Source: an uncultured Prevotella sp.
GTDB taxonomy: Bacteria; Bacteroidota; Bacteroidia; Bacteroidales; Bacteroidaceae
Reading direction: 5' to 3'
Assembly: GCA_902464615.1 (NCBI GenBank)
Contig: CABQKA010000008.1
Location: 23,817 to 87,816, forward strand
Length of the DNA: 64,000 bases
Shown: one piece after another, positions 52,512-61,605 of the stretch
How positions within the stretch are numbered: the first letter of the stretch is position 1
Layout: the number at the start of each line of letters is the position of its first letter
Notes under the pieces: model-generated
What the model saw: the letters and a program-made list of their open reading frames with translations, nothing else
What the model was told of the DNA's origin: nothing
Database searches by the model: none
Translations under genes and position numbers: made by a program

Positions 52512-54809
52512 TCAGTCGAAGCACACTTCATAGCGTTTCCCCTTTTCGGTGGCAAACTCCACAAGACCGTTCTCCTGGCTGACGGGCACGCTCCGGCCGT
52601 CCTCGGTCACCCGGACACGCTTTCCGGGCCACGGATTCTGCAGCCGGCACGGCGTTCCTTTCTCGCTTTCGACAGCCAGCGAAGTCACGGACTTTCCGTC
52701 GTAAGCGGCCGAGACGAGGAACGCTCCTTTGGCCCGCAGCCGCGTAAAGGAAGCCGGCGACGGAAGCCAGCACGGGAAAAGGTGCAGTACGCCGTCCACC
52801 GATTGCAGCATCATGGAGTTGATGGTTTCTACGGCCGCTGTTTTCTCCAGACAATGGTGCCCGTCGATGATCAGGAAATTCGTCCCGGCCCGCCGGATGA
52901 GCGTCTGCATGTTCTCCACTAAAATCTCCGGGGAAAAGCCCAGCCGCGCCCCCATTACGAACGCACTCAGGCCCAACTCGTTCATGGTTTCCGTAAAGCC
53001 GCGCTGCGACACACCATAATAATATAGCGTGTTCTTGGCTATTTGACGGGCCGTGCTGTCGGAGTGCAGCGTAAGCACCTCGCACGGGTAGACCGGGTGA
53101 AGCTGGATGACGTGGGCCGGCAAGTCCCATCCCGCCTCGTTCTTGGCGTAAACGGGCAAGCCCTGGTTAGGCTGCTTCGTCGGCTGGATAACTTTATATT
53201 CCGGCAAATGTGTCAGGATGTCTTTCCATAGAGCCCGCCGGTCTGCGTCCACGCCCAGCAGCTCGCTGTAACGGAGCAGCAGGCTGAACGTCTGTTCGAC
53301 GAAGCCCAAGTCCGAGGGAGGGTTCAAGTCCCAAGAGTTCTCGTGTCCGCCCGTCGTGATGGTGTAGCGGTAAGTATTGCCGAAAGGCTCCTTCTGCATA
53401 TAGTCCTCATAAAAATCGCCGCACTCGCGGATAAAGGGATAGGCCCTCTCGCGCAGGAAATCCACATCGCCCGTATATTCATAATACCAGCTGAAAAGCG
53501 GCACGTTGAACGGCGCGTCCATCGTCTGCTGCCAGTAGCTCCCATAGAAAGAGCCTATGCCCAACGCACTGACCGGGAAAAGCAGACCGCGGCACGACTT
53601 TCCCTGCCACGAAGGGTGCATGCTCCCCATATCCTCGCGGGCGCGGCGCCGTCCCTCCGGCACGACCCGCTCGATAAAGTCGAAAAAGGGCAAAGCCAGC
53701 TCGGGACGGTTGGCCGAAAAGACGCTGTAAAAACCGGCCTGGCTGTTATAGTTCAAGTGGATGTCGCCGTGGTACATCATCTCGTCGTCCATATTCCAGA
53801 CGCCATACATCCCGCCGCACGCGGGCGAGTGCCGGTTGTAGGCCGAGGCCAGCAGGTAGATAGACGAGAGGTAATGGCGGTCCAGCAACGAGTCGTTGGT
53901 CTCTACGTAAGAGCGCGTCCACATGTCTTCCCACCAGTCCTGTTTCTTTTCCTTGAGCGAAAGGAGCTTGCGGGCGCTCTGCGACTTCAGTTTCCGGTAA
54001 GCCTCCTCCAGGCGGGCGTTGTCGTCCGTCCCGCCGCCGGAGACATAGGTGACGACGTAAAGCGGCTTGCCTGGCGACAAGGTGAACGTAGCCTTTGCCT
54101 TCGCGTCGGACACTTGTTTCCAGCGGGCCGGAGTGCCCACGATGCGGGTCGAGATGCCCACACGGGAGACCCACCGCACGCCGTCGCCCGTTTTCGTCCG
54201 GCGCGTCACCTGCGCCACCTCTTTCCGGATGCCGGCCGACGTCGTATAGGCCGGCGTGGTCTCGTAGGCCGAAGTCTCCACGACGACCGGGAGCGCGTCG
54301 CCGGAGAGGTTTTCCAGCTCCGTAACGACGTAATTCTCCTCCGCGCCCATCCACGTGGTCATCGCCACTTTCTGCGCCGTGCCCGTCGTCATCCGCAGTT
54401 CGGCGGCCAGTTCGTCCATCTCGTAACGGAAGCCTCCGGCTTGCGGCGCGTCCACCGCGACACGCACCTCGCCCGCCGGGAGCGCCGCCGCGCCGCTCCC
54501 GGCCCAGTCGCTCCAGCCGTCCGTCACGAAGTCCACCTTCGAGAGCTGGAGCGTCTGTGCCCCGGCCGCGGTATAGGCAACCGCGCCCACATCGCCGTTA
54601 CCCAGGAAGGGGCCCCGCGGCGCGTTGTTGCTCTTTATCATTTCGTAGCTGAAGGGGGCAGTCCACACTGCGGTCAGCATCTCTTTCTTTCCCTGAAAGA
54701 AGCGGTCGTCCGCCTCGTCGCCCCAGGCGCACGGCGCGGCCCACAGCAATGCCCCGGCCAGGAACATGCCCGCGCGCCGTGCGAAATGGTGAAATTCGCA
54801 CTTGTACAT
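52512..54809 (-). CDS. Secreted (alpha/alpha)6-barrel glycosidase, GH95-like
   Basis: 765 residues with a signal peptide (about 1-30, ending CAWGD). It has an N-terminal beta-sandwich (FLGNGDVGAVAYTAAGAQTLQLSKVDFVTDGWSDW), a helical linker, a six-hairpin catalytic barrel and a C-terminal beta domain, the layout of GH95/GH65-type enzymes. E490 in TTGGHENSWDLNPP lies where GH95 fucosidases carry their acid. The paired Asn motif of GH95 (NINxxMNYW) is replaced by GDIHLNYN, so I am not sure that activity is alpha-L-fucosidase. The gene has its own promoter, divergent from the YiiX-like gene, and stands alone. Confidence 0.65.
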   Translation of the reverse strand: MYKCEFHHFARRAGMFLAGALLWAAPCAWGDEADDRFFQGKKEMLTAVWTAPFSYEMIKSNNAPRGPFLGNGDVGAVAYTAAGAQTLQLSKVDFVTDGWSDWAGSGAAALPAGEVRVAVDAPQAGGFRYEMDELAAELRMTTGTAQKVAMTTWMGAEENYVVTELENLSGDALPVVVETSAYETTPAYTTSAGIRKEVAQVTRRTKTGDGVRWVSRVGISTRIVGTPARWKQVSDAKAKATFTLSPGKPLYVVTYVSGGGTDDNARLEEAYRKLKSQSARKLLSLKEKKQDWWEDMWTRSYVETNDSLLDRHYLSSIYLLASAYNRHSPACGGMYGVWNMDDEMMYHGDIHLNYNSQAGFYSVFSANRPELALPFFDFIERVVPEGRRRAREDMGSMHPSWQGKSCRGLLFPVSALGIGSFYGSYWQQTMDAPFNVPLFSWYYEYTGDVDFLRERAYPFIRECGDFYEDYMQKEPFGNTYRYTITTGGHENSWDLNPPSDLGFVEQTFSLLLRYSELLGVDADRRALWKDILTHLPEYKVIQPTKQPNQGLPVYAKNEAGWDLPAHVIQLHPVYPCEVLTLHSDSTARQIAKNTLYYYGVSQRGFTETMNELGLSAFVMGARLGFSPEILVENMQTLIRRAGTNFLIIDGHHCLEKTAAVETINSMMLQSVDGVLHLFPCWLPSPASFTRLRAKGAFLVSAAYDGKSVTSLAVESEKGTPCRLQNPWPGKRVRVTEDGRSVPVSQENGLVEFATEKGKRYEVCFD

Positions 54810-54840
54810 GGTAAAATCTTCTTTTCTGCTTAACTTCGGA

Positions 54841-54848
54841 CAAAGTTA
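54841..54848 (-). promoter_or_regulatory. -7 promoter element (TAACTTTG) for the GH95-like gene
   Basis: Minus-strand TAnnTTTG, 31 bp before the ATG at 54809. It shares the gap with a rightward promoter. Confidence 0.6.
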
Positions 54849-54963
54849 CTAAATTCCTGCGCAAAACCGTGGGCCAGCCACCGCCAGAAACCTGCGCCGC
54901 GCGGCGCAACACTGTCGAGCGAAAATTTTCTGTTAAGTTTCGCCAACATTTCACTTATTTGCT

Positions 54964-54971
54964 TATTTTTG
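54964..54971 (+). promoter_or_regulatory. -7 promoter element (TATTTTTG) for the YiiX-like gene
   Basis: TAnnTTTG, 25 bp before the ATG at 54997, in an AT-rich stretch. Confidence 0.6.
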
Positions 54972-54996
54972 CACAGTACACGCATTCTCCGCCGCC

Positions 54997-55608
54997 ATGA
55001 AGCACCGGTTCATCCTTATCCTTGCGGGCACGCTGCTCTGTTCCTGCGGCGGAGCGGAGCAGCCCCGGCCCGCCACGCTGCTGCCTACCGGCTTCACCCC
55101 GCAGCCGGGCGACATCGTCCTGCGGCGCGGCAGCGGGCTGGCCAGCCGCGCGGTGCTCCTGGCCGACCGCGGCGGACGCTACTCCCACGCCGGGCTGGTC
55201 GTCGACTCGGCCGGCGTGCCCATGGTGATTCATGCCGTCCCCGGCGAGCCGGACTTCCCCGGCGACGTGGACCGCGTCAAGCTGGAGACGCCCGCACAGT
55301 TCTTCTCGCCCGCACGGGCCGAATGCGGCGCCGTCCTGCGCCCGCGCTCGCCCCTCGCAGGCCGCCGCGCCGCCCGGGCGGCATGGGCCGTCTACCGCCG
55401 CGGCACGCGCTTCGACCACAGTTACGACGACGCGGACACCTTGCGCATGTACTGCACCGAACTGGTGCTCCACGCCTACCGCCGGGCCGATGCCCCCCTC
55501 AATGCAGCCCCGGCGCGGCGCGTCGGGCTCTTCGGCCACGAGTGGCACTGCCACCTGCCCTCCGACCTGGCGCGCTCCCCCAGTCTCCGTACTATCCTGA
55601 CCTTTTAA
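54997..55608 (+). CDS. YiiX/YebB-like NlpC/P60-superfamily lipoprotein
   Basis: 203 residues. A lipoprotein signal peptide ends LLCSC. The remainder is a permuted NlpC/P60 (YiiX-type) cysteine hydrolase: PGDIVLRRGSGLASRAVLLADRG, with H64 in YSHAGLVV, then DDADTLRMYCTELVLHAYRRA, with C153 as the likely nucleophile. Members are thought to cleave amide bonds in peptidoglycan or lipids at the envelope; substrate unknown. It lies 26 bp before the DUF4878 lipoprotein, probably in one transcript. Confidence 0.85.
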   Translation: MKHRFILILAGTLLCSCGGAEQPRPATLLPTGFTPQPGDIVLRRGSGLASRAVLLADRGGRYSHAGLVVDSAGVPMVIHAVPGEPDFPGDVDRVKLETPAQFFSPARAECGAVLRPRSPLAGRRAARAAWAVYRRGTRFDHSYDDADTLRMYCTELVLHAYRRADAPLNAAPARRVGLFGHEWHCHLPSDLARSPSLRTILTF

Positions 55609-55634
55609 TATTCACCTTCTAAAAACTTTAACCC

Positions 55635-56039
55635 ATGAAAAAGCTCTCAACATTGCTCCTCGGCCTCTGCCTCGTGCTGCTGGCCGCCTGCTCCGCCAAC
55701 ACACCCGCCAAAGTAGCGGAAAAAGCCATGGGCTACATGGCCGACGGCGAAATGGACAAATTCGTCGAAATGATCTACGTGGACCCGGACGCCACCGAAG
55801 AAGAGACCGCGCAGGGCAAAGAGTTCCTCACCGCCCTCTTCAAGTCGGCCTACGAGTCCACCGTCAAAAGCCACGGCGGCTACAAGGACTTCAAAGTGAC
55901 CGGCGAGAAAGTGGACGAAAAAGCCGGTACGGCCGAAGTGGAAATGGAAGTGACCTACAAGGACGGCACGACCGACGACGAAAACTTCGACCTGCGCAAA
56001 GACCAGAACGGCGACTGGAAGATTTACCTCCACAAGTAA
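55635..56039 (+). CDS. DUF4878-domain lipoprotein
   Basis: 134 residues with a lipoprotein signal ending LLAAC. The mature part is one cystatin/NTF2-like DUF4878 domain: AEKAMGYMADGEMDKFVEMIYVDPDATEEETAQGKEFL, then a beta sheet VTGEKVDEKAGTAEVEMEVTYKDGTTDDENFDLRKDQNGDWKI. The family is abundant in Bacteroides lipoproteins and may bind small ligands or shield surface sites, but function is unproven. It ends 86 nt before a repeat array. Confidence 0.85.
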   Translation: MKKLSTLLLGLCLVLLAACSANTPAKVAEKAMGYMADGEMDKFVEMIYVDPDATEEETAQGKEFLTALFKSAYESTVKSHGGYKDFKVTGEKVDEKAGTAEVEMEVTYKDGTTDDENFDLRKDQNGDWKIYLHK

Positions 56040-56125
56040 GCGCACCCCGTCGCCCACACCCCCTTACCTCCGGCGTCCGGACCGCCCCGCATGGCGGCGT
56101 CCGGGCGCCGCTGCCGTTCCCCCAC

Positions 56126-56184
56126 ACGGGGCTAAGGCCCGTCGCCACGGGAATAGGGCGCACCAAAACGGGGCTAAGGCCCGT
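56126..56184. repeat. 21-bp-period palindrome array, locus 7 (3 units)
   Basis: Units start at 56126 (ACGGGGCTAAGGCCCGT), 56147 (ACGGGAATAGGGCGCAC) and 56168 (ACGGGGCTAAGGCCCGT). The outer units are identical 17-mers 42 bp apart; the middle one is the AATA variant. It is followed directly by a 9-bp tandem repeat. Confidence 0.93.
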
Positions 56185-56211
56185 ATGCGGCCCATGCGGC
56201 CCATGCGGCCC
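56185..56211. repeat. 9-bp tandem repeat (ATGCGGCCC x3)
   Basis: Three perfect tandem copies directly abut the last unit of array locus 7, upstream of the parC promoter. The register resembles slippage of a short GC-rich unit. Confidence 0.85.
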
Positions 56212-56261
56212 CCGACGGAGAAAAACTCGGGCCGCAGGCCGCACGGCCGCGAAAAAATACG

Positions 56262-56269
56262 TAACTTTG
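56262..56269 (+). promoter_or_regulatory. -7 promoter element (TAACTTTG) for parC
   Basis: TAnnTTTG, 41 bp before the ATG at 56310, downstream of the repeat array. Confidence 0.6.
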
Positions 56270-56309
56270 CTCTCCGCCGCCACAGGCCGGCGCATCGACC
56301 CATCCGCCT

Positions 56310-59036
56310 ATGAGTGAAGAAACGAAAGACTTGAACGCCGAAGAGCCCGCCGAAGGGCACTCCTCCTACGTACCGGCCGACTGCCGCGACGAAGAGACGA
56401 AACACCAGCTGACCGGCATGTACCAGAACTGGTTTCTGGACTACGCCTCCTACGTCATCCTGGAACGTGCCGTCCCCCACCTGGGCGACGGCCTGAAACC
56501 AGTGCAGCGCCGCATCCTCCACACCATGAAACGCCTGGACGACGGGCGCTACAGCAAAGTGGCCAACATCGTGGGGCAGGCCATGCAGTTCCACCCGCAC
56601 GGCGACGCCTCCATCGGCGACGCCCTGGTGCAGCTCGGGCAGAAAGAACTGCTCATCGACTGCCAGGGCAACTGGGGCAACATCCTCACGGGCGACTCGG
56701 CCGCCGCACCGCGCTACATCGAGGCGCGCCTCTCGAAGTTCGCCCTCGACGTGCTCTTCAACCCCAAGACCACCGAGTGGAAACTCTCCTACGACGGCCG
56801 CAACAAGGAGCCTGTATCCCTGCCCGTCAAGTTCCCCCTCCTCCTGGCACAGGGCGCCGAAGGCATCGCCGTGGGCCTCTCCGCCAAGATTCTGCCCCAC
56901 AACTTCGGCGAAATCTGCGACGCCGCCATCAGCTACCTCCACGGCGAGCCGTTCCAGCTCTACCCGGACTTCCTCACGGGCGGCGCCGTCGACGTGCAGC
57001 GCTACAACGACGGCCTGCGCGGCGGCAGCGTAAAGGTACGCGCCAAGATAGAAAAGGTGGACAGCAAGACCCTTGCCATCAAGGAAATACCTTACGGGAA
57101 AACGACCAGTTCGGTCATTGACAGCATCCTCAAGGCCAACGAAAAGGGGAAGATTAAGATTCGCAAGGTGGACGACAACACGGCCGCCGAAGTCGAAATC
57201 CTGATACACCTGACCCCGGGCACCAGCTCGGACAAGGCCATCGACGCGCTCTATGCCTTTACGGACTGCGAGGTGTCCATTTCGCCCAACTGCTGCGTCA
57301 TTGACGAGAAGCAGCCCAAATTTCTCACCGTGAGCGACGTGCTGCGCCGCTCCGTGGACTCCACGCGCGAACTGCTGCGCCGCGAGCTGGAAATCCGCCG
57401 GGGCGAACTCCAGGAAAGCCTGCTTTTCGCCTCGCTCGAACGCATCTTCATCGAGGAGCGCATATACAAGGACAAGGAGTTTGAGAACGCACCCGACGTC
57501 GACGCCGCCTGCGCCCACATCGACCGCCGCCTGGCTCCCTACTACGCGCAGTTCGTCCGCGCCGTCACGCGCGACGACCTGCTCCGCCTGCTCGAAATCA
57601 AGATGGCCCGCATCCTGAAGTTCAACAAGGAGAAAGCCGACGAACTCATCGCACGCATGCAGGACGAGATGGCCCGCATAGACCGCGACCTGGAAAACAT
57701 GGTCGAAGTGACGGCCAACTGGTACCGCCTCATCAAGGAGAAGTATGCCGGCGAGCACCCGCGGCGCACCGAAATCCGCGCCTTCGACACCATCGAGGCC
57801 ACCAAAGTAATCGAGGCCAACGAGAAACTATACATCGACCGCGCGGACGGCTTCATGGGCACCGGACTCAAGAAAGACGAGTTCGTAGAAAACTGCTCGC
57901 CCATCGACGACGTCATCATTTTCTACCGCGACGGCACGTACAAGGTGACCCGCGTGGCGGACAAAGTATTTATCGGCGAGACGGAACGCTCGAAAGCGGA
58001 AAAGAAAAAAGCCGAAGTCATCCACATCGCCGTATTCAAGAAAAACGACAAACGGACCATCTACAACGTCGTCTACCGCGACGGGAAAGCCGGCGCCTTC
58101 TTCATCAAGCGCTTCAACGTCACGGCCATCACGCACGACCGCGAGTACGACCTGACGACGGGCGAGGCGGGAAGCCGCGTCTGCTACTTCACGGCCAACC
58201 CCAACGGCGAGGCCGAAGTCATCAAAGTCACGCTGCGCCCCAATCCCCGCCTGCGGCGCATCTCCTTTGAACGGGACTTCGGCGAAATCCTCGTCAAAGG
58301 GCGACAAAGCCGGGGCAACCTGCTCACACGCCTTGACGTACACCGCATCACGCTTAAGGCGCATGGCGCCTCGACCTTGGGCGGACGGAAGGTTTGGTTC
58401 GACCACGACGTGCGCCGCCTCAACTTCGACGGACGCGGCCAATATCTGGGCGAATTCCACACGGGCGACGCCGTGCTCGTCATACGCAAGAACGGCGAGT
58501 TCTACACGACAAACTTCGACCCCAATAACCACTATGACGACGACGACATCCTGCGCGTAGAGCAATTCGACGAGCAGAAAGTCTGGACAGCCGTCCTCCT
58601 CGACGCCGAGCAGCAGGGATTCCCCTACCTGAAGCGCTTCACGCTGGAACGCGCCGCGCAGGCGCGCCACCTCAACCTGCTGGGCGGAAATCCGGACTCG
58701 CGCCTGCTGCTGCTCACGGACAGTCCCGGCGCACGGGTCCGCATCACCCTCGGCGGGGCCGACGCCGTGCGCCCGCCACTCGAAGTGGTCGCGGCAGACT
58801 TTGTCGGCGTCAAGGGATTCAAGGCCAAGGGACGGCGACTGACCACGTGCGCCATAGACACCGTGGAGGAACTGGAGCCTGTACCCGACGCCAGCCTGCC
58901 AGAGGACGGAGCGGACGAAACAGCGGACAACGAAGCGCGGGACGAAGGCACGTACAGCGATGCCAACGCCAGCAACGCCGCAGGCAACCCCGCGGAAACA
59001 ACTTCCGTAGCCGGCGACGAACCGTCCTTATTCTAA
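56310..59036 (+). CDS. parC: DNA topoisomerase IV subunit A (ParC-type)
   Basis: 908 residues, the length of Bacteroidetes ParC. The breakage-reunion domain (about 35-500) contains YASYVILERAVPHLGDGLKPVQRRILHTM, QFHPHGDASIGDALV (QRDR region) and catalytic Y136 in AAPRYIEARLSKFA. The C-terminal half forms a degenerate beta-pinwheel followed by an acidic/Ala tail. ParC with ParE decatenates replicated chromosomes. The partner gene is not adjacent. A short Lys-rich linker (ETERSKAEKKKAE) separates the domains. Assignment to ParC rather than GyrA rests on the YxxWFLDYASYVI opening and the APRYIEARLS active site of the Bacteroidetes group. Confidence 0.9.
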   Translation: MSEETKDLNAEEPAEGHSSYVPADCRDEETKHQLTGMYQNWFLDYASYVILERAVPHLGDGLKPVQRRILHTMKRLDDGRYSKVANIVGQAMQFHPHGDASIGDALVQLGQKELLIDCQGNWGNILTGDSAAAPRYIEARLSKFALDVLFNPKTTEWKLSYDGRNKEPVSLPVKFPLLLAQGAEGIAVGLSAKILPHNFGEICDAAISYLHGEPFQLYPDFLTGGAVDVQRYNDGLRGGSVKVRAKIEKVDSKTLAIKEIPYGKTTSSVIDSILKANEKGKIKIRKVDDNTAAEVEILIHLTPGTSSDKAIDALYAFTDCEVSISPNCCVIDEKQPKFLTVSDVLRRSVDSTRELLRRELEIRRGELQESLLFASLERIFIEERIYKDKEFENAPDVDAACAHIDRRLAPYYAQFVRAVTRDDLLRLLEIKMARILKFNKEKADELIARMQDEMARIDRDLENMVEVTANWYRLIKEKYAGEHPRRTEIRAFDTIEATKVIEANEKLYIDRADGFMGTGLKKDEFVENCSPIDDVIIFYRDGTYKVTRVADKVFIGETERSKAEKKKAEVIHIAVFKKNDKRTIYNVVYRDGKAGAFFIKRFNVTAITHDREYDLTTGEAGSRVCYFTANPNGEAEVIKVTLRPNPRLRRISFERDFGEILVKGRQSRGNLLTRLDVHRITLKAHGASTLGGRKVWFDHDVRRLNFDGRGQYLGEFHTGDAVLVIRKNGEFYTTNFDPNNHYDDDDILRVEQFDEQKVWTAVLLDAEQQGFPYLKRFTLERAAQARHLNLLGGNPDSRLLLLTDSPGARVRITLGGADAVRPPLEVVAADFVGVKGFKAKGRRLTTCAIDTVEELEPVPDASLPEDGADETADNEARDEGTYSDANASNAAGNPAETTSVAGDEPSLF

Positions 59037-59053
59037 AACTGCCACAAAGCATG

Positions 59054-59092
59054 GCGCCCCCTGCCGCCCATATTGCGGACGGCAAGGGGCGC
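59054..59092 (+). terminator. Hairpin terminator after parC
   Basis: GCGCCCC-C-TGCCG (59054-59066) pairs with CGGCA-A-GGGGCGC (59080-59092) around a 13-nt loop, followed by TTT. It begins 17 nt after the parC stop. Confidence 0.7.
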
Positions 59093-59160
59093 TTTCACAT
59101 TTCTGCCGGACGCCGCGTCACAAAAACGCCGCCACCGGGCAGCGTATAAAAAGAAATTCC

Positions 59161-59168
59161 TAACTTTG
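59161..59168 (+). promoter_or_regulatory. -7 promoter element (TAACTTTG) for the GH3 gene
   Basis: TAnnTTTG, 88 bp before the ATG at 59256, leaving a longer than usual untranslated leader. Confidence 0.55.
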
Positions 59169-59255
59169 CCCTAACAGGCCGGCGCACCTGCGCACCGGGG
59201 CAAGCACCAACGCAAAAGCGCCCGCCGCATTGTTCACCTAAACCCGCATGCCATT

Positions 59256-61514
59256 ATGAAAAGCTTATTGTTACCGGCCCTTTTACTGTGGGGTGGCTGT
59301 ATGTCCGCCACGCCAGCCCTCCCGTCCGTCCACGACGACGCCACGGCCGGCGCCGCCACCGGCCAAACGGCCACGCCGCGCTACAAGAACGCCGCACTCC
59401 CCATCGAGGAACGCGTCGAAGACCTCCTGGGCCGCATGACGCTCCGCGAGAAAGTGCTCCAACTCAGCCAGCAGTCGTTGGGCAACAACGACAACGAGAA
59501 CAACCTCGGAGAGGCCGTCGGAAAGATTCCCGGCGAAATCGGCTCGCTCATCTACTACAACGAAGGACCGGAACTGCGCAACGCCATGCAGCGCCGCGCC
59601 GTGGAGCAGACGCGCCTCGGCATCCCCATCCTCTTCGGCTACGACGTCATCCACGGTTACCGCACCGTCTACCCCATCCCCTTGGCGCAAGCCTGCTCGT
59701 GGAACGTGGCCCTCGCGGAACAGGCCTGCGCCGTAGCAGCACAGGAGGCCCGCCGCTCGGGCGTGGACTGGACGTTCTCGCCCATGATTGACGTGGCACG
59801 CGACGGCCGCTGGGGCCGCATCTCCGAAGGATACGGCGAAGACCCCTACGCCAACGCGGCCTTTTGCCAGGCGGCCGTGCACGGTTACCAAGGCGACGAC
59901 CTCACGGCGCCCGACCGCGTGGCCGCCTGCCTGAAGCACTACGTGGGCTACGGCGCGTCCGAAGCCGGACTGGACTACGTCTATACGGAGATTTCCCGGC
60001 AAACGCTGTGGGACACTTACCTGCTGCCCTACGAGGCCGGCATCCGCGCCGGCGCGCAAACCGTGATGAGCTCCTTCAACGACATCAGCGGCACGCCGGC
60101 TACGGCCAACCACTACACGCTGACCGAAGTGCTGAAACACCGCTGGGGACACGACGGCTTTGTCGTATCGGACTGGGCTGCGGTGGCGCAACTGGTGACG
60201 CAGGGTGCCGCGGCCGACAACAAGGAAGCCGCTTGCCGCGCCATCAACGCCGGGCTGGACATGGACATGATAGACCGCTGCTACGAACCACACCTGGCGC
60301 GGCTCGTACGCGAAGGCAAGGTCCAGATGGCACGCATAGACGACGCCGTCCGCCGCGTGCTCCGCGTGAAGTTCCGCCTGGGGCTGTTTGAAAATCCCTA
60401 TACGCCGGCCACGCCGCCCGAGGCACGGCTGCTGCAGCCGCAGAGCCTGGAAGCGGCCGAACGCATGGCAGAGGAGTGCATAGTCTTGCTGAAGAACGAA
60501 GGTGGCGTGCTGCCCTTGGCAGCGGCGGGCGACGAGCGGCCCACCATAGCCGTGATGGGACCGCTGCTCGACGCGGACGGCGAGCTCCTGGGCAACTGGA
60601 GCGCACATGGCCGCGCGGCGGAAGTGCATCCCCTGCGCAAGGCGCTCGAAGAGGAGTTCGCGGGAAAGGCCGAACTGCGCTTCGTGCCGGGATGCCCCTT
60701 CGACGGGGACGACCGCTCCGCCTTCGCTGCCGCCCGCAAGGCCGCCAAGCGAGCCGACGCCGTGGTGCTCCTCATGGGCGAGCGGGCCAAATGGAGCGGC
60801 GAGAACTGCGTACGCTCCGCCATCGAGCTGCCGTCCGTCCAGGAAGACTTCATCGCCGAAGTGAAAAAAGCGGGCAAGCCCATCGTCCTCGTCCTCGCCA
60901 GCGGCCGCCCGTTGGCACTGGCGCGCGTGGAGCCGCTCTGCGACGCCATCGTGGAGATGTGGCAACCGGGAGTGCCGGGAGGAAGGCCCGTGGCGGGCGT
61001 ACTCTCCGGGCGGGTCAATCCGTCGGGCAAGCTGAGCGTCACCTTCCCCCGTTCCACCGGCCAAATCCCCATCTACTACAACCGCCGCAAAAGTTCGCGC
61101 CCCACGCTGGGACTCTATCAGGACATACCCTCCACGCCGCTCTACACCTTCGGCCACGGCCTGAGCTACACGACCTTTGAATACGGCGACCTGCGCCTCT
61201 CGGCCGACACCATCGGCCACACCACGCGGCTGACGGCTGAAATCACCGTGACCAACACCGGGCAGCGCGACGGCGCGGAAGTGGTGCAGTGGTTCGTCAG
61301 CGACCCGGCCTGCCGCATCACCCGCCCGGAGCGTGAGCTGAAACATTTCGAGAAACAGCTCATCCGGGCTGGCGAAAGCCGTACCTTCCGCTTCGAAATA
61401 GACCCCGCGCGCGACCTCAGCTTCGTCGACGCCGACGGCCGCCGTTTCCTGGAGAACGGCGAATACTTCATCCAAGTAAAGGACAAGAAAGCAAGACTCT
61501 ATCTTCACGACTGA
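59256..61514 (+). CDS. bglX: GH3 beta-glucosidase (BglX-like), probable lipoprotein
   Basis: 752 residues. The signal peptide ends LLWGGC, a plausible lipobox. GH3 domain A (about 50-380) holds KHYVGYGASEAGLDYVYTEIS and nucleophile D306 in GFVVSDWAAV; domain B (about 410-620) holds E516 in KWSGENC, a candidate acid/base; a fibronectin-III-like C domain closes the protein (about 660-752). It releases terminal beta-glucose from oligosaccharides in the periplasm or at the outer membrane. It stands alone with its own promoter; a repeat array follows 32 nt after the stop. Confidence 0.93.
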   Translation: MKSLLLPALLLWGGCMSATPALPSVHDDATAGAATGQTATPRYKNAALPIEERVEDLLGRMTLREKVLQLSQQSLGNNDNENNLGEAVGKIPGEIGSLIYYNEGPELRNAMQRRAVEQTRLGIPILFGYDVIHGYRTVYPIPLAQACSWNVALAEQACAVAAQEARRSGVDWTFSPMIDVARDGRWGRISEGYGEDPYANAAFCQAAVHGYQGDDLTAPDRVAACLKHYVGYGASEAGLDYVYTEISRQTLWDTYLLPYEAGIRAGAQTVMSSFNDISGTPATANHYTLTEVLKHRWGHDGFVVSDWAAVAQLVTQGAAADNKEAACRAINAGLDMDMIDRCYEPHLARLVREGKVQMARIDDAVRRVLRVKFRLGLFENPYTPATPPEARLLQPQSLEAAERMAEECIVLLKNEGGVLPLAAAGDERPTIAVMGPLLDADGELLGNWSAHGRAAEVHPLRKALEEEFAGKAELRFVPGCPFDGDDRSAFAAARKAAKRADAVVLLMGERAKWSGENCVRSAIELPSVQEDFIAEVKKAGKPIVLVLASGRPLALARVEPLCDAIVEMWQPGVPGGRPVAGVLSGRVNPSGKLSVTFPRSTGQIPIYYNRRKSSRPTLGLYQDIPSTPLYTFGHGLSYTTFEYGDLRLSADTIGHTTRLTAEITVTNTGQRDGAEVVQWFVSDPACRITRPERELKHFEKQLIRAGESRTFRFEIDPARDLSFVDADGRRFLENGEYFIQVKDKKARLYLHD

Positions 61515-61546
61515 ACGCCCGGCAGCCCGCGCCAGCCACGCGGGAA

Positions 61547-61605
61547 ACGGGCCTTAGCCCCATTTTTACGAGGCTAAGGCCCGGCGGAACGGGAATAGGC
61601 CCCGC
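61547..61605. repeat. 21-bp-period palindrome array, locus 8 (3 units)
   Basis: Units start at 61547 (ACGGGCCTTAGCCCCAT), 61568 (ACGAGGCTAAGGCCCGG) and 61589 (ACGGGAATAGGCCCCGC), with 4-nt spacers. Confidence 0.92.

Noticed and set aside
59283..61508. Antisense frame spanning almost the whole GH3 gene
   Set aside because: Same reason: it tracks third-position GC of the sense gene and has no family similarity.
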